The notes under the pieces: generated by a model | Databases searched by the model: none | Seen by the model: the letters and a program-made list of their open reading frames with translations, nothing else | Told to the model about the DNA's origin: nothing | Translations under genes and position numbers: made by a program | In this document: positions 44,246 through 51,673 of the stretch, piece after piece | Position numbering within the stretch: the stretch's first letter is position 1 | How the letters are laid out: the number at the start of each line of letters is the position of its first letter | Assembly (NCBI RefSeq): GCF_000411975.1 | Contig: NZ_ASXG01000015.1 | Span: 66,612-130,611, forward strand | Reading direction: 5' to 3' | Source of the DNA: Amycolatopsis orientalis DSM 43388 | GTDB taxonomy: Bacteria; Actinomycetota; Actinomycetes; Mycobacteriales; Pseudonocardiaceae | Length of the DNA stretch: 64,000 nucleotides

Positions 44246-45007
44246 CTACTTCGTCTTGAAATCCGCGGGAACCGGAATGTTCGGCTCGAACTGCTGGTGC
44301 ACCTTCGCCCAGGTGCCGTCCGCGACGGCCTTCTTGATGCCGTCGTTCAGCTTGCCCAGCAGCTCGGTGTTGCCCTTCCGCACCGCGTATCCGTGCGGGA
44401 TGCTGGTGGTGATCGCCTTCGTGACCTTCAGCTCGGGGTTCTTGCTCGCGTAGTCCTCCGCGGACACCTGGTCGAACACCGCGCCGTCGATCGCCGAGGA
44501 CTTCAGCGCGCTCAGCGCCGCCGCGTCGTTCGGGAACCGCACGGCCTGCGCCTTCGGAGCGTTCGCGGCGAGCCAGGTGTCCGACACCGTGCCCTGTACC
44601 ACGCCGATCCGCTTGCCCGCCAACGAGTTCTCGTCGGAGATGCCCGCAGTCGCCTTCGCCTCGATGCCGAGCGACTGGTAGTTGTACGGATCGCTGAACG
44701 CCACCGTCTTCTTGCGCTCGTCGGTCTGCGCGATCGCCGAGCTGCCGATGTCGAACCGGCCGTTCGCGACGCTGCCGAGCAGCGCCGAGAAATCGGTCGA
44801 CACGAATTCCAGCTTCAGGCCTTCCTTCGCGGCGATGTCCTTCAGCAGCTCGTTGTCAAAACCGGTGAATTGTCCGTTCTCCTGGTACGCGTTGGGCCGG
44901 GAGTCGCTCAGCGTGCCGACTCGCAGGGTCTCGCCGGCGTCGCCACCGCACGCGGTGAGACCGGCCACCAGTGCCGCCGCGAAGGCGGTGACGATCAGTT
45001 TTTTCAT
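44246..45007 (-). CDS. Amino-acid ABC transporter substrate-binding lipoprotein (copy 2)
   Basis: A 253-residue lipoprotein of solute-binding family 3. The lipobox is LVAGLTACGG, so it would be anchored by a lipid-modified Cys at about residue 21. Family blocks are LRVGTLSDSRPNAYQENGQF, TGFDNELLKDIAAKEGL, KKTVAFSDPYNYQSLGIEAK and KRIGVVQGTVSDTWLA. It is paralogous to the copy encoded 21 bp upstream; the two share the same layout of about 230 residues but differ clearly in sequence. The ligand, a polar amino acid, is not determined. Confidence 0.92.
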   Translation of the reverse strand: MKKLIVTAFAAALVAGLTACGGDAGETLRVGTLSDSRPNAYQENGQFTGFDNELLKDIAAKEGLKLEFVSTDFSALLGSVANGRFDIGSSAIAQTDERKKTVAFSDPYNYQSLGIEAKATAGISDENSLAGKRIGVVQGTVSDTWLAANAPKAQAVRFPNDAAALSALKSSAIDGAVFDQVSAEDYASKNPELKVTKAITTSIPHGYAVRKGNTELLGKLNDGIKKAVADGTWAKVHQQFEPNIPVPADFKTK

Positions 45008-45027
45008 GCCACCAGTGTGCCCGCGCA

Positions 45028-45831
45028 TCAGGAGTTCGCCACCGGGAGGCCCGGTCCGCCCTTCTCCAGCTCCTTCGCGATCGGAGCCTCCTTGAAGAAC
45101 TGCGCGTGCAGCCGGGCGGCGGTGCCGTCGGCGATCGCCTTGGCCAGGCCGTCGTTGATCTTCTTCAGCAGCTCGGTGTTCGACTTGGCGACCGCGAAGG
45201 CCGACGGGGTGTCCTTGTCCGCGACGGTGTAGCCGAACTCGAGCGGAACGGTCGGGTTCTGGTCGAGGTACTTCTGGCCGATGTCCTTCGGCACGACCCA
45301 GCCGTCGAGACCGCCGGTCTTCAGCTGCGCGAAACCGGCGTTGTAGTCCGGGAACCGGACCACCTGCGCACCGGCGAGCTTGCCGGCGAGCTCGTCCTGC
45401 ACCGACCCCTGCACGACGCCGACCCGCTTGCCGGCGAAAGAGTTGGCGGCGGGCAGCGCGGCGCCTTTCTTGCTGACGACGGTGGTGTAGCTGGTGTCGT
45501 AGCCGTTGCTGAACGCCACGGTCTTCTTGCGCGCGGCGGTCGCGGAGATCGTCGAGCTGCCGATGTCGAGCTGGCCGCCGGCGACCTTCGCGAGCAGGCC
45601 GGAGAACTCGGTGCCGACGAACTCGACCTGGAAGCCCTCGCGCTTGGCGATGTCCCGCAGCAGCTCGTTGTCGTACCCGGTGAACTGGCCGTTTTCGAGG
45701 TAGATGCTGGGCGGGGCGTCGGTGAGGGTGCCGACGCGCAGGGTCTGCCCAGAAGCGTCCGAGGATCCGCACGCCGTGAGGCCCGCGGTGGCGGCGACTA
45801 CGACGGCGAGCGTGCTGAGGATCTTTCTCAT
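45028..45831 (-). CDS. Amino-acid ABC transporter substrate-binding lipoprotein (copy 1)
   Basis: A 267-residue solute-binding protein and first gene of the importer operon. The signal peptide MRKILSTLAVVVAATAG leads to lipobox TAGLTACGSS. Blocks match copy 2: LRVGTLTDAPPSIYLENGQF, TGYDNELLRDIAKREGF, KKTVAFSNGYDTSYTTV and KRVGVVQGSVQDELA. The two copies with one permease suggest two ligands sharing a channel, or a recent duplication. The C-terminus is extended (EKGGPGLPVANS). A hairpin lies upstream between this gene and purB. Confidence 0.92.
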   Translation of the reverse strand: MRKILSTLAVVVAATAGLTACGSSDASGQTLRVGTLTDAPPSIYLENGQFTGYDNELLRDIAKREGFQVEFVGTEFSGLLAKVAGGQLDIGSSTISATAARKKTVAFSNGYDTSYTTVVSKKGAALPAANSFAGKRVGVVQGSVQDELAGKLAGAQVVRFPDYNAGFAQLKTGGLDGWVVPKDIGQKYLDQNPTVPLEFGYTVADKDTPSAFAVAKSNTELLKKINDGLAKAIADGTAARLHAQFFKEAPIAKELEKGGPGLPVANS

Positions 45832-45865
45832 GACTTCTTCCTGAATATCCGGGGTGCGCAGACAA

Positions 45866-45901
45866 GAAGCGCCAAGCCGCGGGGTGGCGGCCTGGCGCTT
45901 C
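45866..45901 (-). terminator. Hairpin between purB and the amino-acid importer operon
   Basis: 15-base arms GAAGCGCCAAGCCGC (45866-45880) and GCGGCCTGGCGCTTC (45887-45901), with one mismatch and a 6-base loop, lie 76 bases beyond the purB stop and 35 bases before the importer operon. It probably ends purB transcription. A regulatory role in the leader of the importer operon cannot be excluded. Confidence 0.65.
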
Positions 45902-45976
45902 CGGGTTCGGCACGAACACTAAAAGCTTCGCCCGATCGAGTAATGCCGTCTCAGCACGTGGACGACGTGCGCGCAC

Positions 45977-47404
45977 TCACAGAATCGGCTGCGGCGCGTA
46001 CGCCGCGGCGTCCGGGAATCGCTTGAGCACGTCCTCGACGCGCGCCGCGACCTCTTCGACCTGACGCGGGGCCACGCCGGTGAACGAGATCCGGTCGGCG
46101 AGGAGTTCGTCCAGGTCAGCGCGGTTGAGCGGGAGCCGTTCGTCGGCCGCGAGCCGGTCGAGGAGGTCGTTCTCCGCGCCGCGTTCGCGCATCGCGAGGG
46201 CGACGCCGACGGCGTTCTCCTTGATCGCCTCGTGAGCCGTCTCACGCCCGACGCCCCGGCGCACCGACGCCATGAGCACCTTCGTGGTCGCGAGGAACGG
46301 GAGATAGCGATCAAGCTCACGCTCGACCACGGCCGGGAACGCGCCGAATTCGCCGAGCACGGTGAGGAAGGTCTCGAGCAGCCCGTCGAGCGCGAAGAAC
46401 GCGTCCGGCAGCGCGACGCGGCGCACCACGGAATCCGAGACGTCGCCCTCGTTCCACTGGTCGCCGGCCAGTTCGCCGATCATCGACAGGTATCCGCGCA
46501 GGACCACGGCGAGACCGTTGACGCGCTCGCAGGACCGCGTGTTCATCTTGTGCGGCATGGCCGACGACCCGACCTGGCCCGGTTTGAAGCCCTCGGTGAC
46601 CAGCTCGTGCCCGGCCATCAGCCGGATCGTCTTGGCGAGGCTGGACGGCGCGGCGGCCAGCTGGACCACAGTGGACAGCACGTCGAAGTCGAGCGAGCGC
46701 GGGTACACCTGGCCGACGCTGACGAACCGGTTGCCGAAGCCGAGGTGCTCGGCGATCCGCACTTCCAGCTGGTCCAAAGTGGACTCGTCGCCGAGCAGGT
46801 CGAGCATGTCCTGCGCGGTGCCGACCGGGCCCTTGATGCCGCGCAGCGGGTAGCGCTCGATCAGGTTGTCCAGCCGGGAGAACGCGACGAGCAACTCGTC
46901 GGCGGCGGTCGCGAACCGCTTGCCAAGCGTGGTCGCCTGCGCGGCGACGTTGTGCGAGCGGCCCGCCATCACCAGGTCGGAGTGTTCGACGGCGAGCGCG
47001 GCCAGCCGGGACAGCACCGCGGCGACACGGCCGCGGACCAGTTCCAGCGACCGCAGCTGCTGCAGCTGCTCGACGTTCTCGGTGAGGTCGCGCGAGGTCA
47101 TGCCCTTGTGCACGTGTTCGTGTCCGGCGAGGGCGTTGAACTCCTCGATCCGGGCCTTCACGTCGTGCCGGGTGACGCGCTCGCGCGCGGCGATCGAGTC
47201 GAGGTCGACCTGCTCGACCACCCGCTCGTAGTCCTCGATGACGCCTTCGGGCACCTCGACGCCCAGCTCGGCCTGAGCCCGCAGCACGGCGAGCCACAGC
47301 CGCCGCTCGAGCACGACCTTGCGTTCGGGCGACCAGAGCGCCACCAGCTCAGGCGAGGCGTAGCGGGCGGCGAGCACGTTCGGAATGCGGGGCTTGTCCG
47401 TCAC
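45977..47404 (-). CDS. purB: Adenylosuccinate lyase PurB
   Basis: A 475-residue fumarase/aspartase-superfamily enzyme that acts twice: SAICAR to AICAR, and adenylosuccinate to AMP. The signature loop is GSSAMPHKMN at residues 279-288 with the catalytic Ser. AGHEHVHKGMTSRDLTENVE and VMAGRSHNVAAQATTLGKRF hold the conserved His and Thr of the active site. The GTG start gives a normal length. Unlike most actinobacterial pur clusters it is separated from purC by about 5 kb of transport and other genes. Confidence 0.96.
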   Translation of the reverse strand: MTDKPRIPNVLAARYASPELVALWSPERKVVLERRLWLAVLRAQAELGVEVPEGVIEDYERVVEQVDLDSIAARERVTRHDVKARIEEFNALAGHEHVHKGMTSRDLTENVEQLQQLRSLELVRGRVAAVLSRLAALAVEHSDLVMAGRSHNVAAQATTLGKRFATAADELLVAFSRLDNLIERYPLRGIKGPVGTAQDMLDLLGDESTLDQLEVRIAEHLGFGNRFVSVGQVYPRSLDFDVLSTVVQLAAAPSSLAKTIRLMAGHELVTEGFKPGQVGSSAMPHKMNTRSCERVNGLAVVLRGYLSMIGELAGDQWNEGDVSDSVVRRVALPDAFFALDGLLETFLTVLGEFGAFPAVVERELDRYLPFLATTKVLMASVRRGVGRETAHEAIKENAVGVALAMRERGAENDLLDRLAADERLPLNRADLDELLADRISFTGVAPRQVEEVAARVEDVLKRFPDAAAYAPQPIL

Positions 47405-47438
47405 GCGGCCACGATACCTGCGCAGGTCAGCGCGGCGG

Positions 47439-48587
47439 TCACCACTCCGTGAAGCTGCCGTCGGCCAGCCGCCACACCGGCGACCGCCAGGCGTGCCCGG
47501 TCTCGTCGGCGCGTCGCACGGCCTCCTCGTCCACCTCGATGCCGAGGCCCGGCGCGGCCGGGCGCGCGGCGTACCCGTCGGTGAACCGGAACAACGCGTC
47601 GTCGGCGAGATAGGCGACCGGCTCGCGGCCGTCGTGGTAGTGCATGCCGAGGCTTTGCTCCTGGATCAGGAAGTTCGGCGTCGCGAACGCCACCTGCAGC
47701 GCGGCGGCAAGCGAGATCGGGCCGAGCGGGCAGTGCGGGGCGAGGTTCGCGCCGTACACCTCGGCCAGCGCGGCGATCCGGCGCAGCTCCGAGATGCCGC
47801 CCGCGTGCGACGGGTCCGGCTGCACCACGGCGACGCCCGCGTCCAGGACAGGTTTGAACTCCCAGCGCGAGAACAGCCGTTCCCCGAGCGCGATCGGCAC
47901 CGTCGAGGCCTCGGCCACCGACTTGACCACGTCCGCGGGCAGTTCCGGCAGCACCGGCTCCTCGACGAACATCGGCTGCACTTCTTCGAGCATCTTCACC
48001 AGCCGGCGCGCCATCGCGGGCGAGACGCGGCCGTGGAAGTCGATCGCCAGGTCGCGGTCGGGTCCGAGCGCGTCCCGCGCCTCTCGCGCGCGAGCCAGCG
48101 CGGCCGCCGCGTCGGCCGGGGTGGCGATCGGCCCGAGCGGACCGGCGACATTCATCTTCACCGCGGTGAAACCCCGCTCGACCTGCGCGGACACCGCTTC
48201 GAAGATCCCCGACGGACGGTCGCCGCCAACCCACGAGTACACCCGCACGCGATCGCGCACCGGGCCGCCGAGCAGCTCGTGCACCGGCGCGTTCCGGGCC
48301 TTGCCCGCGATGTCCCACAACGCCTGGTCGAACCCGGCGAGCGCGCTGGAGAGCACCGGTCCGCCGCGGTAGAAGCCGCCGCGCCGCAGCACCTGCCAGT
48401 GGTCCTCGATGCGCAGCGGATCCTTCCCGACGAGCAGTTCGCTCAGCTCGTGCACGGCCGCGCGAACGGTCCCGGCTCGCCCTTCCACGACCGGTTCGCC
48501 CCAGCCGGCGATGCCCTCGTCGGTGCTGATCTTGAGGAACAACCAGCGCGGCGCGACGAGGAACGTCTCGATCCCGGTGATCTGCAC
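47439..48587 (-). CDS. dgoD: D-galactonate dehydratase
   Basis: A 382-residue enolase-superfamily enzyme, the same length as E. coli DgoD. It removes water from D-galactonate to give 2-keto-3-deoxygalactonate. Metal ligands and bases appear at the DgoD positions: Asp183 and His185 in AIDFHGRV, Glu209 in MFVEEPVLPE, Glu near 236 in ALGERLFSRWEF, and His285 in NLAPHCPLGP. PDPSHAGGISELRR is also diagnostic. GGAGG precedes the GTG start. It is 17 bases behind the SDR gene in a minus-strand operon divergent from the aldolase operon. Confidence 0.9.
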   Translation of the reverse strand: MQITGIETFLVAPRWLFLKISTDEGIAGWGEPVVEGRAGTVRAAVHELSELLVGKDPLRIEDHWQVLRRGGFYRGGPVLSSALAGFDQALWDIAGKARNAPVHELLGGPVRDRVRVYSWVGGDRPSGIFEAVSAQVERGFTAVKMNVAGPLGPIATPADAAAALARAREARDALGPDRDLAIDFHGRVSPAMARRLVKMLEEVQPMFVEEPVLPELPADVVKSVAEASTVPIALGERLFSRWEFKPVLDAGVAVVQPDPSHAGGISELRRIAALAEVYGANLAPHCPLGPISLAAALQVAFATPNFLIQEQSLGMHYHDGREPVAYLADDALFRFTDGYAARPAAPGLGIEVDEEAVRRADETGHAWRSPVWRLADGSFTEW

Positions 48588-48604
48588 CCTGCCTCCACAA
48601 CGGA

Positions 48605-49285
48605 CTAAGCGGAATCCTTCGCGGCTGACCAGCCGCCGTCGACGGTCAGCTCGGCGCCGGTGACGAACGACGCCGCGGGCGAGAGCAGGAACGCGATCAC
48701 CGCGGCGACTTCGGCCGGGTCGCCGAGCCGTCCCACTGGCGTCGCGCGGGCACTTCGTTCGCGGTCTTCCGTGCTGACCCGGTCCCAGGCCTCGGTCTCG
48801 ATCGGGCCGGGAAGCACCGAGTTCACGCGCACTTCCGGCGCGTACTCCACGGCCAACTGCCGGGCCAGAGAGACCAACGCGCCCTTGCTCGCCGCGTACG
48901 CCGGATGGCCGGGCAAGCCGAATCGCGCGTGCACCGAGGACACCAGAACCACGGAGCCGCGCCGAGCTCGCAGCGACGGCAGGCAGGTCCGCATGGCGAG
49001 GTACGACGCGGTGAGGTTCACGTCCAGTTGTCGTTGCCATTGCGCGCGGTCGGTTTCGTGCAGCGGGCCTGAAGTCGGCAGATAGGCGTTGCTGACCACG
49101 GCGTCGACCTCGCCGGCCAGGTCGAGAACGCGTTGCCACGTCTCGTCTTCGGTCACGTCGCCCTGTACGCCGCCGGGCACCGGAGCGAGATCGACGCCGA
49201 GCACCCGGTAGCCGTCGGCGTCGAGTTGGCGGGCGGTCGCGGCTCCGATCCCGGACGCCGCACCGGTCACCACAGCAGTGCGCAT
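48605..49285 (-). CDS. SDR-family dehydrogenase of the galactonate module
   Basis: A 226-residue short-chain dehydrogenase. The cofactor motif is VVTGAASGIGAATARQLDAD, and the catalytic set is Ser in VLVSSVHARFG and Tyr-x3-Lys in PAYAASKGAL. The ending ASFVTGAELTVDGGWSA is typical. Its place in front of dgoD and opposite the lactonase and aldolase genes suggests a sugar dehydrogenase making the aldonolactone, for example D-galactose to D-galactono-1,4-lactone. That is inference. An ATG three codons upstream is also possible. Confidence 0.8.
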   Translation of the reverse strand: MRTAVVTGAASGIGAATARQLDADGYRVLGVDLAPVPGGVQGDVTEDETWQRVLDLAGEVDAVVSNAYLPTSGPLHETDRAQWQRQLDVNLTASYLAMRTCLPSLRARRGSVVLVSSVHARFGLPGHPAYAASKGALVSLARQLAVEYAPEVRVNSVLPGPIETEAWDRVSTEDRERSARATPVGRLGDPAEVAAVIAFLLSPAASFVTGAELTVDGGWSAAKDSA

Positions 49286-49322
49286 GGTTCGCAAGCATGC
49301 CGGGACCTTCGAGCGGCCGTCA

Positions 49323-49347
49323 AGAATAATTAGTAATTTATAATTCT
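49323..49347. promoter_or_regulatory. AT-rich palindromic operator of the divergent galactonate operons
   Basis: In otherwise GC-rich DNA, this 25-bp stretch is almost pure A/T. It holds the perfect 11-bp palindrome AATTAGTAATT (49328-49338) and outer half-sites AGAAT and ATTCT. TAGGCT at 49353-49358 ends seven bases before the aldolase ATG, so that operon is probably leaderless and the palindrome would cover the -35 region. A GntR/FCD regulator encoded at the end of the operon is the natural candidate to bind here. The SDR-dgoD promoter must lie in the same 80-bp gap. Confidence 0.65.
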
Positions 49348-49365
49348 ACTGCTAGGCTGGCCGCC

Positions 49366-49980
49366 ATGGGATACCGGTGGGAGATCACGCGCGAAGCGGT
49401 GCGCCAGGGCGTCGTCGGGATCGTGCGGACGGCGGACGCGCCCTCGGCCGTCGCCGCCGCGCGAGCTGTGCTCGACGCGGGGTTGAAGTCGATCGAAGTC
49501 CCGCTCACCACCTCCGGTGCGCTCGTCGCGATCGAGGAGCTGAGCACCGCGTATCCGGACGCCACCATCGGAGCGGGCACGGTGCTCGACGAGTCGTCCG
49601 CGGCCGCCGCGATCCGTGCGGGCGCTCAGTTTCTCGTGTCGCCGTCACTGCACACCGAGGTCCTGCGTACCGCTCATCGGTACGGCGTCGCGGCGCTGCC
49701 GGGCACCGGTTCGGTCACCGAAATCGTGCGTGCGATGGAGGAAGGTGCCGACGCCGTAAAGGTTTTCCCGGCTTCCGCGCTCGGCCCGCAGTGGATCGCC
49801 GACGTGCGCGCCGCGCTTCCGCAGGCTCCGCTCGTGCCGACGGGTGGAATCGCTCTCGAGGACGTGCCACGCTGGCTCGACGCGGGCGCCGTCGCCTGCG
49901 GGATCGGGTCGGCGCTGACCCGTGGATCCGCCGAGGACATCCGGGCCCGAGTGGCCGCATTGGTGAGGGAGAGCTCGTGA
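49366..49980 (+). CDS. dgoA: KDPG/KDPGal-type aldolase
   Basis: A 204-residue class I aldolase cleaving 2-keto-3-deoxy-6-phosphogalactonate (or gluconate) into pyruvate and glyceraldehyde-3-phosphate. The Schiff-base Lys is Lys132 in ADAVKVFPASALGP. Glu44 lies in KSIEVPLTT, and ATIGAGTVLDESSAAAAIRA plus FLVSPSLHTEVLR match the family. The dgoD partner favours the galactonate form; the gluconate form cannot be excluded. The stop overlaps the lactonase GTG (GTGA). Transcription appears leaderless from a TAGGCT box. Confidence 0.88.
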   Translation: MGYRWEITREAVRQGVVGIVRTADAPSAVAAARAVLDAGLKSIEVPLTTSGALVAIEELSTAYPDATIGAGTVLDESSAAAAIRAGAQFLVSPSLHTEVLRTAHRYGVAALPGTGSVTEIVRAMEEGADAVKVFPASALGPQWIADVRAALPQAPLVPTGGIALEDVPRWLDAGAVACGIGSALTRGSAEDIRARVAALVRESS

Positions 49981-50963
49981 GCGACGTCGTACTCGTCGGC
50001 TGCCGAACCGCCGAAACCGGCGGGAACGGGACGGGAATCGCGGTTTTCCGGTGCTCCGGCGGCGAGCTCGTCGCGGATTCGACGGTGCCGATGGTGTCGC
50101 CGACCTGGCTGACCCAGCATCCCGCGTTGCCGATGGTGTACGCGGTCAACGAGACGAGCTACGGCGAGGTCACCTCCGTTTCGATCGAAGACGGACTGGT
50201 CGCGCTCGACGTCGTCGAATCCGGCGGGGCCAGCCCCTGCCACCTCGCGGTGACGCCGGACGGCCGCTTCCTGTTGTGCGCCAACTACGGCGGCGGCAGC
50301 CTCGCTGTCTTCGCGCTGCGCGCGGACGGCCGGATCGACGGACGCACCGACCTGGTGCAGCACACCGGGAGCGGGCCGCGCGCCGACCGGCAGGAGGGCC
50401 CGCACGTCCACATGGCGGTGTCGTCGGCGGACAGTTCGGTGGTGAGCGCCGTCGATCTGGGCACCGACGAAATCCGCAGCTACACGTTGTCTCCGCAAGG
50501 AAAACTCACGCCGCTGGCCGTTTCGTCGCTGCCGCCGGGGACCGGACCGCGGCAACTGGTGCGCGGCGCAGACGGAATCGCTTACGTGGCCGGAGAATTG
50601 TCCGGCGAGCTGATCACGATGCGGGAGACTTCGCCGGGCGCGTTCGAGTTCGCGGGGGCGACTCCGTCGACGGTGGCCGGCGGCGAATCCCTGGTGGCGC
50701 ACCTGGAAGTGCTGGACTCCGGGATCTACCTGTCGAACCGCGGCCCGGAATGCATCACGTCGTTCACCGGAACTCCGCTGCGCGCGACGGCCGATCAGCC
50801 GTGCGGTTCTTACCCGTGGAACTTCGCCGTTGCGGACGGAATCTGCTACACCGCCGCGTTCAAGGACGACGTCATTTCCGTCTTTCCGTTGAAGGACTTC
50901 GGAAACGCGGAGGTCCGCGATTACCCGACCGGCTCCCCGACGTGCGTGCTTCCGCTCCGGTGA
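49977..50963 (+). CDS. Seven-bladed propeller lactonase (6-phosphogluconolactonase-like)
   Basis: A 328-residue cytoplasmic beta-propeller of the YbhE/Pgl-type lactonase family. Visible blade motifs include WLTQHPALPMVYAVNETSYG, SPCHLAVTPDGRFLLCANYG, GPHVHMAVSSADSSVVSAVD, PRQLVRGADGIAYVAGELSG and YPWNFAVADGICYTAAFKDD. In this setting it likely opens galactono- or a related aldonolactone to give the substrate of dgoD. Start and stop codons overlap those of its neighbours, so the aldolase, lactonase and regulator genes are one translationally coupled unit. Confidence 0.87.
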   Translation: MSDVVLVGCRTAETGGNGTGIAVFRCSGGELVADSTVPMVSPTWLTQHPALPMVYAVNETSYGEVTSVSIEDGLVALDVVESGGASPCHLAVTPDGRFLLCANYGGGSLAVFALRADGRIDGRTDLVQHTGSGPRADRQEGPHVHMAVSSADSSVVSAVDLGTDEIRSYTLSPQGKLTPLAVSSLPPGTGPRQLVRGADGIAYVAGELSGELITMRETSPGAFEFAGATPSTVAGGESLVAHLEVLDSGIYLSNRGPECITSFTGTPLRATADQPCGSYPWNFAVADGICYTAAFKDDVISVFPLKDFGNAEVRDYPTGSPTCVLPLR

Positions 50964-51652
50964 CCGACCATCGCCCGCGCGGCCTGCACGGACAAACCGT
51001 CGAAACGCTCGCCGCGCGCATTCTGTCCGGCGAATGGCGGGAAGGCACGGTGCTGGATCTTCCCGCCTTGCGCGAGGAGCTGGACATCAGCCTCACCGCG
51101 TTGCGGGAAGCGTTGAAGGTGCTGGCGGCCAAGGGAATGATCGGCGCGCGGCAAAAGCACGGCACGTTCGTGCAACCGCGGGAGAGCTGGCAGCTTCTGG
51201 ACGCCGACGTCATGCGCTGGCAAACGACCGCCCGCGGAAACGCCGGTCTGCTGGACGAATTGGCCGAAGTACGCGCAGTGGTCGAACCTGCGGCGGCGCG
51301 GATGGCCGCGGAACGCGCGACTACCGAAGACCTCGCCGCGCTTGAGTCCGCGCTCGAGGCGATGGTCGCCGCCCCGGACCTGGAAGCAAGTGTCGAAGCG
51401 GATTTGGCTTTCCACCGGAGCCTGCTGGCCGCCGCGCACAACAACTTCCTGCTCCAGATCGAACGCGTGATCGCGATCGGCTTGGCGGAGCGGGACAAGC
51501 TCGTGCACGGCGCCGGCCCCACCGACGATCCGGTGCCGAGCCACCGCCGGGTGCTGGACGCGATCGCGGCCCACGACCCGGTCGGCGCGGAGACCGCGAT
51601 GCTGGATCTGCTGGTGAAATCCGCAGCCGACGCCGGTCGAGTCAGGAAGTAG
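50960..51652 (+). CDS. GntR/FCD-family transcriptional regulator (DgoR-like)
   Basis: A 230-residue FadR-type regulator. The winged-helix part is TLAARILSGEWREGTVLDLP, ISLTALREALKVLAAKGMIG and RQKHGTFVQP. The FCD ligand domain has LAEVRAVVEPAAARMAAERA, the metal-type AFHRSLLAAAHNNF and SHRRVLDAIAAHD. E. coli DgoR is the same type and is released by D-galactonate, so this is probably the repressor of the two divergent operons. The GTG overlaps the lactonase TGA; a GTG six codons earlier is the alternative. Confidence 0.88.
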   Translation: MTDHRPRGLHGQTVETLAARILSGEWREGTVLDLPALREELDISLTALREALKVLAAKGMIGARQKHGTFVQPRESWQLLDADVMRWQTTARGNAGLLDELAEVRAVVEPAAARMAAERATTEDLAALESALEAMVAAPDLEASVEADLAFHRSLLAAAHNNFLLQIERVIAIGLAERDKLVHGAGPTDDPVPSHRRVLDAIAAHDPVGAETAMLDLLVKSAADAGRVRK

Positions 51653-51673
51653 TCAGGCAGTAGTCAGGCAGTA
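51641..51673. repeat. Three tandem 11-bp repeats across two convergent stop codons
   Basis: GTCAGGAAGTA, GTCAGGCAGTA and GTCAGGCAGTA follow each other without gaps. The first supplies the TAG stop of the GntR gene. The third supplies, on the other strand, the TGA stop of the GlxA-type gene. It is a small tandem duplication at a convergent junction with no terminator hairpin in it. Confidence 0.85.

Noticed and set aside
45866..45901. Riboswitch in the leader of the amino-acid importer
   Set aside because: Only one simple hairpin is seen, with no known aptamer core. It fits better as the purB terminator.
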